In this document: positions 1-5,595 of the stretch, piece after piece
Position numbering within the stretch: the stretch's first letter is position 1
Layout: the number at the start of each line of letters is the position of its first letter
Origin: Bacteroidales bacterium
Lineage (GTDB): Bacteria > Bacteroidota > Bacteroidia > Bacteroidales > NBLH01
Assembly (NCBI GenBank): GCA_026988445.1
Contig: JALSLF010000643.1
Span: 1-5,595 of the forward strand
Direction: 5' to 3'
Length of the DNA stretch: 5,595 nucleotides
Notes under the pieces: model-generated
What the model saw: only the letters and a program-made list of their open reading frames with translations
Told to the model about the DNA's origin: nothing
The model's database searches: none
Made by a program: the position numbers and the translations under genes

Positions 1-918
1 AAGCGTTTTCATAATCCGGAAATGACCAACTGGCCCCGTTTAGATGCAAATATTATTTTAATAACTGAGATTTTATTAATGTTTGCTTTCCTTTCAATGA
101 ATGCGGCAGATCAAATATTACAATCATTGGGTAACGAGCATTACCATGCTACGGGAAAATTTTTAATAAGCAGTTTATTAATACCGCTATATAATTCATT
201 ACCCGAAAGTAATTTAATTTTTATCGAACGCTTTGCTTGGTGGTTTCATATTGTAGGCGTGTTTGCATTTTTAAACTATATCCCCTACTCTAAACACTTT
301 CACGTATTTTTAGCCTTCCCAAATGTTTGGTATTCCAAATTAAAGCCGCGTACCTATATCTATAATATGGATTCGGTAACTCAGGAAGTAAAAATAGCTA
401 TGGGTTTAATTCCTGACCCCGGTGCATCGGAAGAAGAAGTACCTACTTTTGGAGCCAAAGATGTTCGCGATTTAACATGGAAAAGCTTAATGGATGCCTA
501 CACATGTACTGAGTGCGGGCGCTGTACGGCGGTTTGTCCGGCAAATTTAACCGGAAAACTTCTTTCACCGCGAAAAATTGTTATGGACACCAGAGACCGC
601 ATAGAAATAGTAGGTAAAAATCTACGTAAGCAAGGTAAAGATTTTGACGATGGAAAAGCCTTACTCGGTGATTATATATTACCGGAAGAAATTTGGGCAT
701 GTACTACATGCAACGCTTGTACTTATGAATGTCCTGTAAATATCGATCATGTTTCAATTATAATGGAACTACGCAGATATGTATTTATGGAAGAATCAGC
801 GGCTCCTTCGCCACTGAATGCCATGAGCACTAATATAGAAAACAACGGGGCGCCTTGGCAATATCCGGCAGCAGACCGCTATAATTGGGCAAACGAATTG
901 TATATTAATGAAAATTAG
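1..918 (+). CDS. HdrE/HdrC-like membrane Fe-S protein, 5' partial
   Basis: The reading frame is open from the first base, so the start codon lies outside the window. The in-window ATG at 22 is internal, because the seven codons before it read naturally into the family sequence. There are 305 visible residues. Residues about 15-105 are a hydrophobic membrane region with His83, His99 and His101 near helix ends. This resembles the NarI/HdrE-type heme b domain, so these histidines may be heme ligands (inference). The C-terminal half is a soluble double-cluster ferredoxin domain. It has two classic [4Fe-4S] motifs, C169-x2-C172-x2-C175-x3-C179-P and C234-x2-C237-x2-C240-x3-C244-P. In the HdrC family such clusters pass electrons to an HdrB-like CCG protein, and one is encoded immediately downstream. 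The arrangement suggests an inner-membrane module moving electrons between quinone or heme and a cytoplasmic Fe-S partner. The substrate is unknown. The family assignment is strong and the physiological role is not established. Confidence 0.88.
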   Translation, partial: KRFHNPEMTNWPRLDANIILITEILLMFAFLSMNAADQILQSLGNEHYHATGKFLISSLLIPLYNSLPESNLIFIERFAWWFHIVGVFAFLNYIPYSKHFHVFLAFPNVWYSKLKPRTYIYNMDSVTQEVKIAMGLIPDPGASEEEVPTFGAKDVRDLTWKSLMDAYTCTECGRCTAVCPANLTGKLLSPRKIVMDTRDRIEIVGKNLRKQGKDFDDGKALLGDYILPEEIWACTTCNACTYECPVNIDHVSIIMELRRYVFMEESAAPSPLNAMSTNIENNGAPWQYPAADRYNWANELYINEN

Positions 919-934
919 ATAATTAAAAGATTGA

Positions 935-976
935 AATTGGAATATTGGATAAGTGAATAATTGGAAGATTGGATAA
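935..976. repeat. 24-bp-period imperfect direct repeat between the Fe-S genes
   Basis: AATTGGAATATTGGATAA at 935-952 recurs as AATTGGAAGATTGGATAA at 959-976, with 17 of 18 positions identical and a 24-bp period. A more degenerate copy seems to start near 921. The whole 120-bp gap between the two Fe-S genes has this A/T-rich ATTGG/GATAA texture and holds no gene. It may be a decayed tandem array of the kind seen between genes in some Bacteroidota. I see no good promoter or terminator in it, so the two genes are probably co-transcribed. Confidence 0.6.
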
Positions 977-1038
977 TTGATGTAAACTAATATACTAATA
1001 CACTGATTATCTGATATTCATCAACAAAAATTAAAATC

Positions 1039-1836
1039 ATGGCAAATAAACGATTAATAAAAGTTCCGGTAATGGCTGATTTAGCCGCAGAGGGTAAAAA
1101 ATCCGAATATTTGTTTTGGGTTGGTTCGCCCGGGAGTTATGACGATAGAGCAAAAAAAATAACCCGTGCATTTGTAAAAATTTTAGAACATTGCAAAGTA
1201 GATTACGCGGTGCTTGGTGTTGAAGAAACCGATTCAGGTGATCAAGCACGACGGGCAGGAAATGAATTTTTATTTCAAATGCAGGCAATGCAAAATATTG
1301 AAACCTTAAATGCTTACGAAGTAAAAAAAATTATTACCTGCGACCCGCACGAATACAATACTTTAAAAAATGAATATCCTGATTTAGGTGGGAAATACGA
1401 AGTATTTCATCATACTGAATTTATAGATATGCTCATTAATGAAGGCAAATTAAAAATTGATGATAAAGAATTTGCCGGTAAACGTATAACTTATCACGAC
1501 CCTTGTTATTTAGGGCGTGGAAACGAAGTTTTTGATCAACCGCGTTTTGTATTGCAACAATTAAGTGCCGATTTGGTCGAAATGGAACAAAATCGCGGAA
1601 GATCTCTTTGTTGTGGTGCCGGTGGTGCTCAAATGTTTAAAGAGGCTGAAAAGGGAGATAAAGAAGTTTATGAGCTTCGTACCGAGCAAGCTCTTGATGT
1701 TCAACCCGATTATATTGCAACGGCTTGTCCGTTTTGTATGACCATGTTGCAAGATGGTTTAAAAATGAAAGAAAAGCAAGATAAAATTAAGGTTTTAGAT
1801 ATTGCAGAGCTAATTGCGCTATCTAAAAATCTGTAA
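1039..1836 (+). CDS. HdrB-like CCG-domain Fe-S oxidoreductase, first CCG domain degenerate
   Basis: A 265-residue protein of the CCG (cysteine-rich) family found in HdrB, GlcF and LutA-type proteins, which act in cytoplasmic disulfide or redox chemistry at non-cubane [4Fe-4S] clusters. The C-terminal CCG domain is complete: C156 in HDPCYLGR, C191-C192-G193 in LCCGAGG, and C230-x2-C233 in CPFC. The N-terminal domain keeps the family framework (FWVG..GS.DDRAKK, RAGNEFLFQMQA, NTLKNEYP). The positions where I expect cluster cysteines are Ser30, Asp65, Asp102 and Glu105. Only a shifted Cys101 remains, so this half probably binds no cluster. The length is normal for the family. ATG 1039 is the first start after an in-frame TGA at 1012-1014 and follows an A-rich stretch with no Shine-Dalgarno. 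It lies 120 bp after the HdrE/HdrC-like gene, its likely partner in one complex and operon. The exact substrate is unknown. Confidence 0.88.
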   Translation: MANKRLIKVPVMADLAAEGKKSEYLFWVGSPGSYDDRAKKITRAFVKILEHCKVDYAVLGVEETDSGDQARRAGNEFLFQMQAMQNIETLNAYEVKKIITCDPHEYNTLKNEYPDLGGKYEVFHHTEFIDMLINEGKLKIDDKEFAGKRITYHDPCYLGRGNEVFDQPRFVLQQLSADLVEMEQNRGRSLCCGAGGAQMFKEAEKGDKEVYELRTEQALDVQPDYIATACPFCMTMLQDGLKMKEKQDKIKVLDIAELIALSKNL

Positions 1837-1887
1837 TTTTTGCAGCTAATTAAAGGTATTTTATAACAAATTGTAAAGAGTATTATT

Positions 1888-1937
1888 GTTAAGTATTTAT
1901 AAACTTTTGTTAAGTTAAGCTTAACATTAAGTTAAGC
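1888..1937. promoter_or_regulatory. GTTAAG/CTTAAC repeat cluster with dyad symmetry
   Basis: GTTAAG occurs at 1888-1893, 1909-1914, 1914-1919 and 1931-1936, and its complement CTTAAC at 1920-1925. Two overlapping dyads result: the perfect 12-bp palindrome GTTAAGCTTAAC (1914-1925), and GCTTAAC-ATTAA-GTTAAGC (1919-1937) with 7-bp arms and a 5-base loop. This could be an operator with several half-sites or a weak RNA hairpin in the 3' region of the Fe-S transcript. Nothing identifies a binding protein. The motif is not a DnaA box. Confidence 0.4.
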
Positions 1938-1969
1938 AAAAAAACACATTGACCAATAAGTTATTACTT

Positions 1970-2002
1970 AAACTCCCTATACATCTTTTAGGGAGTTTTT
2001 TT
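1970..2002 (+). terminator. Intrinsic terminator after the Fe-S gene pair
   Basis: AAACTCCCTA (1970-1979) pairs perfectly over 10 bp with TAGGGAGTTT (1989-1998) across a 9-base loop, and an uninterrupted T run continues to 2002. It lies about 134 bp past the HdrB-like stop codon and well before dnaA. It probably ends the Fe-S transcript and insulates dnaA from read-through. Confidence 0.85.
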
Positions 2003-2344
2003 ATGTATAATTCATTTAGCGATATGTAATGTATTGTTTACAAAAAAATACCTGTATATCGTAAATTAAACCTTACAAAGGGTAAAATCTATTTGGAAAA
2101 TTGTCTAAGATATTTATTATTAATGAATTAGATAAATATTTTTATATCAATCTGGTTGTCAACAACTTATAAAAAATATTAATTTTTTTTATTTTTTTTT
2201 TAATTTTATTAAAATGAAAATCAACACAATATACTTTTTCTGAAAAAATCAAGTGTTTTCGCATTTTTTTATTACTTTTTTTTTTACCACTTTTACATTG
2301 AAAATAACCCCCTATTGTTAAATTTTTAAATTTTAAAGTGCTAA
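2003..2344. other. A/T-rich dnaA leader, no gene seen
   Basis: These 342 bp contain no credible gene. They carry long T tracts at about 2183-2202 and 2264-2285, and an imperfect dyad GTTGT-CA-ACAAC at about 2155-2166. The only open frames are under ten codons, for example one from an ATG near 2214. The dnaA promoter must lie here if dnaA is transcribed separately, but I find no clear TTG plus TAnnTTTG pair. The nearest -7-like strings (TCTATTTG at 2088-2095, TACTTTTT at 2232-2239) each miss one base and lack a well-spaced -33 element. Searching by eye for TTATCCACA on both strands gives no match better than two mismatches, so an origin cannot be claimed. Confidence 0.5.
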
Positions 2345-3775
2345 ATGAAAAAAGATCACAATGAAGTATGGAAGAATTGTCTCAACATTATAAGAGATAT
2401 TGTTCCCGCTACAAGCTTTAGGACTTGGTTTTTACCCATTGTGCCTATGAAGCTGGAAAGAAATGTTTTAACCATTCAGGTACCGAGTGCGTTTTTTTAT
2501 GAATATCTTGAAGATCAGTTTATTGATATTCTTAGAAAAACCTTACGTAAAGAATTGGGAGCTGATGCCATGTTGGAATACAGTATCGTGATGCATAACG
2601 ATACTTCGGCACAAGCAAAACCCTATACGGTAAAAATGCCGGCAAAAGAGAATACAAACCTTAAAAGTCAACCGGTTTCTCTGCCTTTAATTAATGATAC
2701 CCAGATTAAGAACCCCTTTATTATTCCGGGTATTAAAAAAGTGCATATAAACCCTCAGTTGAACCCTGAGTATTCTTTTAAAAATTTTGTTGAAGGCGAT
2801 TGCAACCGATTAGCCCGTTCAGCAGGTTATGCTTTGGCAAATAATCCCGGAAAAACTGCTTTTAACCCCCTGTTTATTTATGGCGGTACCGGATTAGGAA
2901 AAACTCACCTTTCGCAAGCTATTGGTATTGAAGTAAAAGCCAGATATCCTGAAAAAACCGTATTGTATGTGCCTGCGCACAAATTTATTCAACAGTATCA
3001 GGAAGCTACGCGCAATAACACACGTAATGATTTTCTGCATTTTTATCAAATGATTGATGTATTAATTATTGACGATGTGCATGAATTTGCGGGAAAAGAA
3101 AAATCACAAGATACTTTTTTCCATATTTTTAACCATTTACATCAAACAGGAAAACAGTTAATCTTAACCTCTGATCGTCCGCCGGTTGAACTTACCGGAT
3201 TATCAAAACGTTTAATTTCTCGATTCAAATGGGGCTTATCGGCTGATTTACAATCTCCTGATTTTCAAACACGTATTGCAATCCTAAAACAAAAAATATA
3301 CAGCAACGGTATTGAATTATCCGATGAAGTTATTGAATATATAGCTGCAAATATAGATACGCATGTACGCGAATTGGAAGGTGCTTTGGTTACACTTATG
3401 GCTCAATCAACTTTTAATAAAAAGAATATAACTTTGGATTTAGCCAAAAAAATCATCGATAAAATTGCAAAACAAACAAAACGCGAAATAACCATTGATT
3501 ATATTCAAAAAGTAGTGTGCGATTATTTTGATATGAATGTAGATGTGTTGCAATCAAAAACACGTAAACGAGAAATTGTTCAAGCACGCCAAATTGCCAT
3601 GTATTTTTCAAAAAATTTAACCAATTCTTCACTATCAACCATAGGTTCACAAATTGGAGGTAAGGACCATGCAACCGTTTTACATGCATACAAAACGGTT
3701 AATAATTTGGTAGAAACCAATAAAGAATTTAGAAGCTACATTGGCGATATTGAGAAAAAATTAAAGTTTTATTAA
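2345..3775 (+). CDS. dnaA: Chromosomal replication initiator protein DnaA
   Basis: A complete 476-residue DnaA, the AAA+ ATPase that binds origin DnaA boxes, melts oriC and loads the replicative helicase. Domain I (about 1-85) carries the N-terminal EVW motif and the PSAFFYEYLE-type helix used for self-association and helicase contact. A variable linker rich in Lys, Pro and Asn runs to about 140. The AAA+ core has Walker A GGTGLGKT at 180-187, Walker B with Asp243-Asp244, the RLISR box with Arg289 and the arginine-finger-like Arg293, and sensor II RELEG with Arg342. Domain IV ends with the DnaA signature GGKDHATVLHAYK around 438-450, which contacts the DnaA box. No key residue is missing. ATG 2345 is fixed as the earliest start because an in-frame TAA immediately precedes it. 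There is no Shine-Dalgarno motif, as is usual for Bacteroidota. A terminator follows the stop codon, so dnaA looks monocistronic. Confidence 0.98.
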   Translation: MKKDHNEVWKNCLNIIRDIVPATSFRTWFLPIVPMKLERNVLTIQVPSAFFYEYLEDQFIDILRKTLRKELGADAMLEYSIVMHNDTSAQAKPYTVKMPAKENTNLKSQPVSLPLINDTQIKNPFIIPGIKKVHINPQLNPEYSFKNFVEGDCNRLARSAGYALANNPGKTAFNPLFIYGGTGLGKTHLSQAIGIEVKARYPEKTVLYVPAHKFIQQYQEATRNNTRNDFLHFYQMIDVLIIDDVHEFAGKEKSQDTFFHIFNHLHQTGKQLILTSDRPPVELTGLSKRLISRFKWGLSADLQSPDFQTRIAILKQKIYSNGIELSDEVIEYIAANIDTHVRELEGALVTLMAQSTFNKKNITLDLAKKIIDKIAKQTKREITIDYIQKVVCDYFDMNVDVLQSKTRKREIVQARQIAMYFSKNLTNSSLSTIGSQIGGKDHATVLHAYKTVNNLVETNKEFRSYIGDIEKKLKFY

Positions 3776-3795
3776 TTTTTGATTGAGATTCTTTG

Positions 3796-3824
3796 AAAAA
3801 GACTGCTTTTTAGCGGTCTTTTTT
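3796..3824 (+). terminator. Intrinsic terminator of dnaA
   Basis: GACTGC (3801-3806) pairs with GCGGTC (3813-3818), with one G-T wobble and a six-base loop. The stem extends with AAAAA (3796-3800) against the T run at 3819-3824. It sits 20 bp after the dnaA stop codon. Because A and T runs flank both sides, it may also stop transcription arriving from the convergent gene on the - strand. Confidence 0.88.
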
Positions 3825-3833
3825 ATTTCGTAC

Positions 3834-4073
3834 CACAGCATGCTAACCCGCATTATTCACCGATTCTTTACACAAAACACATCAACACACTGGTTTACAG
3901 TTTATTAAAAATGGATTTTACGAATTTTATTAAACCCAAATTTGGGTGTCTTGGGATTATCTTCATGCATCTGCTTCGTTGCAAAACCCTTGAAATACCA
4001 GAGTATTCCTTCGGGTTTCGACGCCTCGCATCTGCATAAAGCTAATCCCATGAATAATGCGGGCTAAGCTGTG
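3834..4073. repeat. Palindromic intergenic element with inverted-repeat ends (MITE/REP-like)
   Basis: The ends are inverted repeats. CCCGCATTATTCA (3847-3859) is perfectly complementary to TGAATAATGCGGG (4051-4063). The match extends outward, with gaps, through TAAC/GCTAAG to CACAGC (3834-3839) and GCTGTG (4068-4073). Inside, TGGGATTATCTTCATGCA (3952-3969) faces TGCATAAAGCTAATCCCA (4033-4050) with 16 of 18 pairs. AAACCC (3984-3989) pairs with GGGTTT (4013-4018), and GAAATAC (3992-3998) nearly pairs with GTATTCC (4003-4009) around a CAGA loop. The left interior also holds the perfect palindrome ACCCAAATTTGGGT (3934-3947). The segment looks richer in G+C than its neighbours and has no convincing ORF. 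It lies between convergent genes, a tolerated site for small non-autonomous transposon derivatives. A structured non-coding RNA is the alternative. I see no clear target-site duplication. Confidence 0.65.
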
Positions 4074-4109
4074 TAATTTTTCTCAGTTCACAGAGCTAAG
4101 CAACAAATA

Positions 4110-5252
4110 CTATAAAATAGCCAATATAATCCCTGCAATCAGAGCTGCTAGTGATACATAAGCACAACCTTTGGTACATCCATCCGCATCGTTTGCCGGA
4201 TGATTAGGGCTGTTGTATTTATTGTTGTAATTTTGTGGCTTATTATTATCTTCGGGAGAAGAATATTCAATATAAAAACTATTTTGTACCGTTTTTAAAC
4301 GGATGTTTTTTGTATCCAATATGATATTTTTACTATTCACTAAGTTTAGTTCAAAATTACGTGTTTTACTCGCTATTTCTTCATCAGCAGTAAAAACTAT
4401 TGCTACAATCACTCGATCATGTGCCGGAATTTTTTCAATCATGGATATACGGTTGTATTCAATATTGGCATCATCAAAAGAACTAATCATTAGTGCCAAA
4501 TCGTATATAGAATGGTCGGTTGGATTAGCTACAATTACTTTTAAAACAGCCGATTCCTCATACCTCAATTCATTTGTACCTGCAAAACTTGCCGACTGAA
4601 TTATAGCTTTGTCCGGTGTACTTTCATTTATAGGCTCTTCTTCAAGTTTTTCTAAAATTAAATAGTTGAAAGAAATTTTCATGCTTTCGTTAATTACAAA
4701 ACCGATTTTATTACCAAAATTGGGCACTGCATTAATTCTGGCCACATAATAATCGTTTATATAAAACTTAATTATGTTGCCCCGTTTTTCAATTCTCAAA
4801 CGATTTGTAGAATTATCCCAGCGATTAATTACGCTGTTAAATGTCCAAGGAATTAAATCTTTACTTTGACCATTACGCCATTCAATAACTTTAAATTGAC
4901 CATTGCCGGAAATTACAAATTCAAATTCATTATTTGGATCGGCACTTCCCCAAACAAGCCCAAAGCCATTATCATCAATTCCGTTTATTTTGGTAATCTC
5001 GGTAGCTATTTTAAAATCATTTATATTATTAAAATTTACAGGAACTGTAGAAGTAATGGCTTTGCCCAGCATTTTGCCTTCCATTAAATATCTGCCCTTA
5101 TCAATTTTTGTCAATCCCTCAGGCGTATTGGACAGATACCAATTGTTTTGATTATTCAAAAATTCATCATTAAATACTACCGTGCTAATTTGCGCAATGA
5201 TATTTAATGAACTAATGATAAAAAAAAGAAAAAAGATGATTTTTTTAGCCAT
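4110..5252 (-). CDS. Secreted membrane-anchored protein with lectin-like domain
   Basis: I do not recognise this 380-residue protein as a named family. It begins with a clear Sec signal peptide (Lys3-Lys4, hydrophobic 5-19, probable cleavage after Ala20 before Gln21). Residues about 25-205 look like a concanavalin A-type jelly roll related to the DUF1080/LamG-like folds. Cues are the opening DEFLNNQNNW, the GFGLVWG strand, NEFEFVISGNGQFKVIEW, and the paired strands RLRIEKRGN and KFYINDYYVARI. Such domains often bind glycans or mediate adhesion, but no catalytic site is apparent. Residues about 215-320 form a second beta-rich segment resembling CARDB/Ig-like modules (VLKVIVANPTDHSIYDLAL). An Asn/Pro-rich linker (about 328-357) leads to Cys359, Cys363 and a terminal hydrophobic helix (about 364-380) with no cytoplasmic tail. 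It probably sits in the periplasm or envelope, anchored at its C-terminus. It converges with dnaA and diverges from the SiaC-like gene. Its role is unknown. Confidence 0.8.
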   Translation of the reverse strand: MAKKIIFFLFFIISSLNIIAQISTVVFNDEFLNNQNNWYLSNTPEGLTKIDKGRYLMEGKMLGKAITSTVPVNFNNINDFKIATEITKINGIDDNGFGLVWGSADPNNEFEFVISGNGQFKVIEWRNGQSKDLIPWTFNSVINRWDNSTNRLRIEKRGNIIKFYINDYYVARINAVPNFGNKIGFVINESMKISFNYLILEKLEEEPINESTPDKAIIQSASFAGTNELRYEESAVLKVIVANPTDHSIYDLALMISSFDDANIEYNRISMIEKIPAHDRVIVAIVFTADEEIASKTRNFELNLVNSKNIILDTKNIRLKTVQNSFYIEYSSPEDNNKPQNYNNKYNSPNHPANDADGCTKGCAYVSLAALIAGIILAIL

Positions 5253-5370
5253 GATATGATTTGTTCAGTAATTATATGGTGCTAAAATACATAGTATTTT
5301 TTTTATTCTGTATCTTTTTTTTACTAAAGTTTTCATAATTGATAAGTTGTATTTACAATTATAAATAAAG

Positions 5371-5399
5371 ATTTTACTTACAAATCATAAAAGTAAAAT
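5371..5399. repeat. 9-bp inverted repeat in the divergent intergenic region
   Basis: ATTTTACTT (5371-5379) is perfectly complementary to AAGTAAAAT (5391-5399) across an 11-base spacer. It lies roughly midway between the two divergent start codons, where an operator could act on both genes. The surrounding DNA is extremely A/T-rich, so chance is a real possibility. A smaller dyad, TTGTA-TT-TACAA, lies at 5347-5358. Confidence 0.3.
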
Positions 5400-5455
5400 T
5401 ATAATAATTTGATATTTATCCAATTCTTATTAAAAAATAGTGTAATTTTATATAA

Positions 5456-5490
5456 TTGACTAATGATTTAATAAAAAATATTTATATTTG
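5456..5490 (+). promoter_or_regulatory. Putative Bacteroidota-type promoter for the SiaC-like gene
   Basis: TATATTTG at 5483-5490 matches the Bacteroidota -7 consensus TAnnTTTG exactly. It lies 22 bp before the ATG at 5513, giving a short leader. The nearest TTG (5456-5458) is a possible -33 element, but the 24-base gap is longer than usual for this promoter class. The -7 box is convincing and the upstream element is uncertain. Confidence 0.5.
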
Positions 5491-5512
5491 TATTAAATAG
5501 CTAATAACAGAC

Positions 5513-5595
5513 ATGGAAATTATTAGAATTGAGAAAACAAATAATACACCCAGTATATTAATTGATGAAGCTAATATGCATTGTAAAATTGAAGG
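5513..5595 (+). CDS. SiaC/DUF1987 family regulatory phosphoprotein, 3' partial
   Basis: Only 27 full codons and part of another fall inside the window. They read MEIIRIEKTNNTPSI, continue with LIDEANMHCKIEG, and run off the end. The pattern of a short N-terminal strand, then (K/N)TPS, a hydrophobic strand ending in D, and a second strand ending in EG is the N-terminus of the SiaC (DUF1987) family. In Pseudomonas aeruginosa, SiaC is phosphorylated by the SiaB kinase and dephosphorylated by the PP2C-type phosphatase SiaA, and it activates the diguanylate cyclase SiaD. Whether this homologue does the same is unknown. The phosphothreonine region lies beyond the window. ATG 5513 has no Shine-Dalgarno but sits 22 bp after an exact TAnnTTTG box, which supports the start. 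SiaB- and SiaA-like genes might follow downstream but cannot be seen. Confidence 0.7.
   Translation, partial: MEIIRIEKTNNTPSILIDEANMHCKIE

Noticed and set aside
1037..1288. Open frames antisense to the CCG-protein gene (also 1561-1752)
   Set aside because: They lie wholly within a well-supported gene on the other strand and translate to composition-biased sequence with no recognisable domain.
2214..2243. Nine-codon leader ORF (MKINTIYFF) upstream of dnaA
   Set aside because: It is short and A/T-driven, with no attenuator structure or start signal beyond background.
1837..2344. Possible oriC upstream of dnaA
   Set aside because: The region is A/T-rich and next to dnaA, but I find no TTATCCACA-like boxes on either strand with fewer than two mismatches (the nearest is TTGTCAACA near 2156). 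A/T-richness and position alone are not enough.
3453..3689. Antisense open frame within dnaA
   Set aside because: It overlaps the conserved DNA-binding domain of DnaA and has no family resemblance or supporting start context.
3776..4109. Possible oriC downstream of dnaA
   Set aside because: No DnaA-box cluster is visible. The structure here is better explained by a terminator and an inverted-repeat element.
4303..5151. Forward-strand open frames within the envelope-protein gene (4303-4599, 4866-5087, 4903-5151)
   Set aside because: They are frame shadows of the - strand gene, which has a signal peptide and coherent domains. The shadow proteins show no motifs.
5282..5289. Minus-strand TATTTTAG as a -7 box for the envelope-protein gene
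   Set aside because: It differs from TAnnTTTG at one base and has no TTG at a suitable upstream distance, so I do not list it as a promoter.

Overview
The window is a low-G+C chromosomal segment that looks like Bacteroidota. The pointers are close family resemblance of the DnaA and the Fe-S protein pair to Bacteroidota versions, start codons preceded by A/T-rich sequence rather than Shine-Dalgarno motifs, a signal peptide ending in Ala-Gln, and a TAnnTTTG-type -7 box near the right end. I cannot name a genus.

Left part (1-1836, + strand): two genes for a heterodisulfide-reductase-like electron-transfer module. The first is cut by the window edge. It joins a heme-type membrane domain to a double [4Fe-4S] ferredoxin domain (HdrE/HdrC-like). 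The second is an HdrB-like CCG-domain protein. The second CCG domain is intact, but every expected cysteine of the first has been replaced. A 24-bp imperfect direct repeat fills the gap between the two genes. A spacer follows (1837-2344) with a GTTAAG/CTTAAC cluster, a strong intrinsic terminator and a very A/T-rich leader.

Centre (2345-3775, + strand): a complete dnaA for the replication initiator, with its own intrinsic terminator. No convincing DnaA boxes are visible on either side, so oriC cannot be placed here. Between dnaA and the next, convergent gene lies a roughly 240-bp palindromic element (3834-4073). Its ends are terminal-inverted-repeat-like and enclose a long imperfect hairpin, and it looks more G+C-rich than its surroundings. 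It most resembles a MITE/REP-type repeat or a structured RNA.

Right part: a - strand gene (4110-5252) for a secreted, C-terminally membrane-anchored protein with a lectin-like jelly-roll domain and a second beta-rich domain. Diverging from it is the start of a + strand gene (from 5513) whose 28 visible residues match the N-terminus of the SiaC/DUF1987 regulatory phosphoprotein family.

The genes do not form one obvious pathway. The window reads as an Fe-S redox operon end, a dnaA transcription unit, and a divergent pair of envelope-protein and signalling genes. The points most worth follow-up are the selective loss of one CCG cluster site and the structured element downstream of dnaA.
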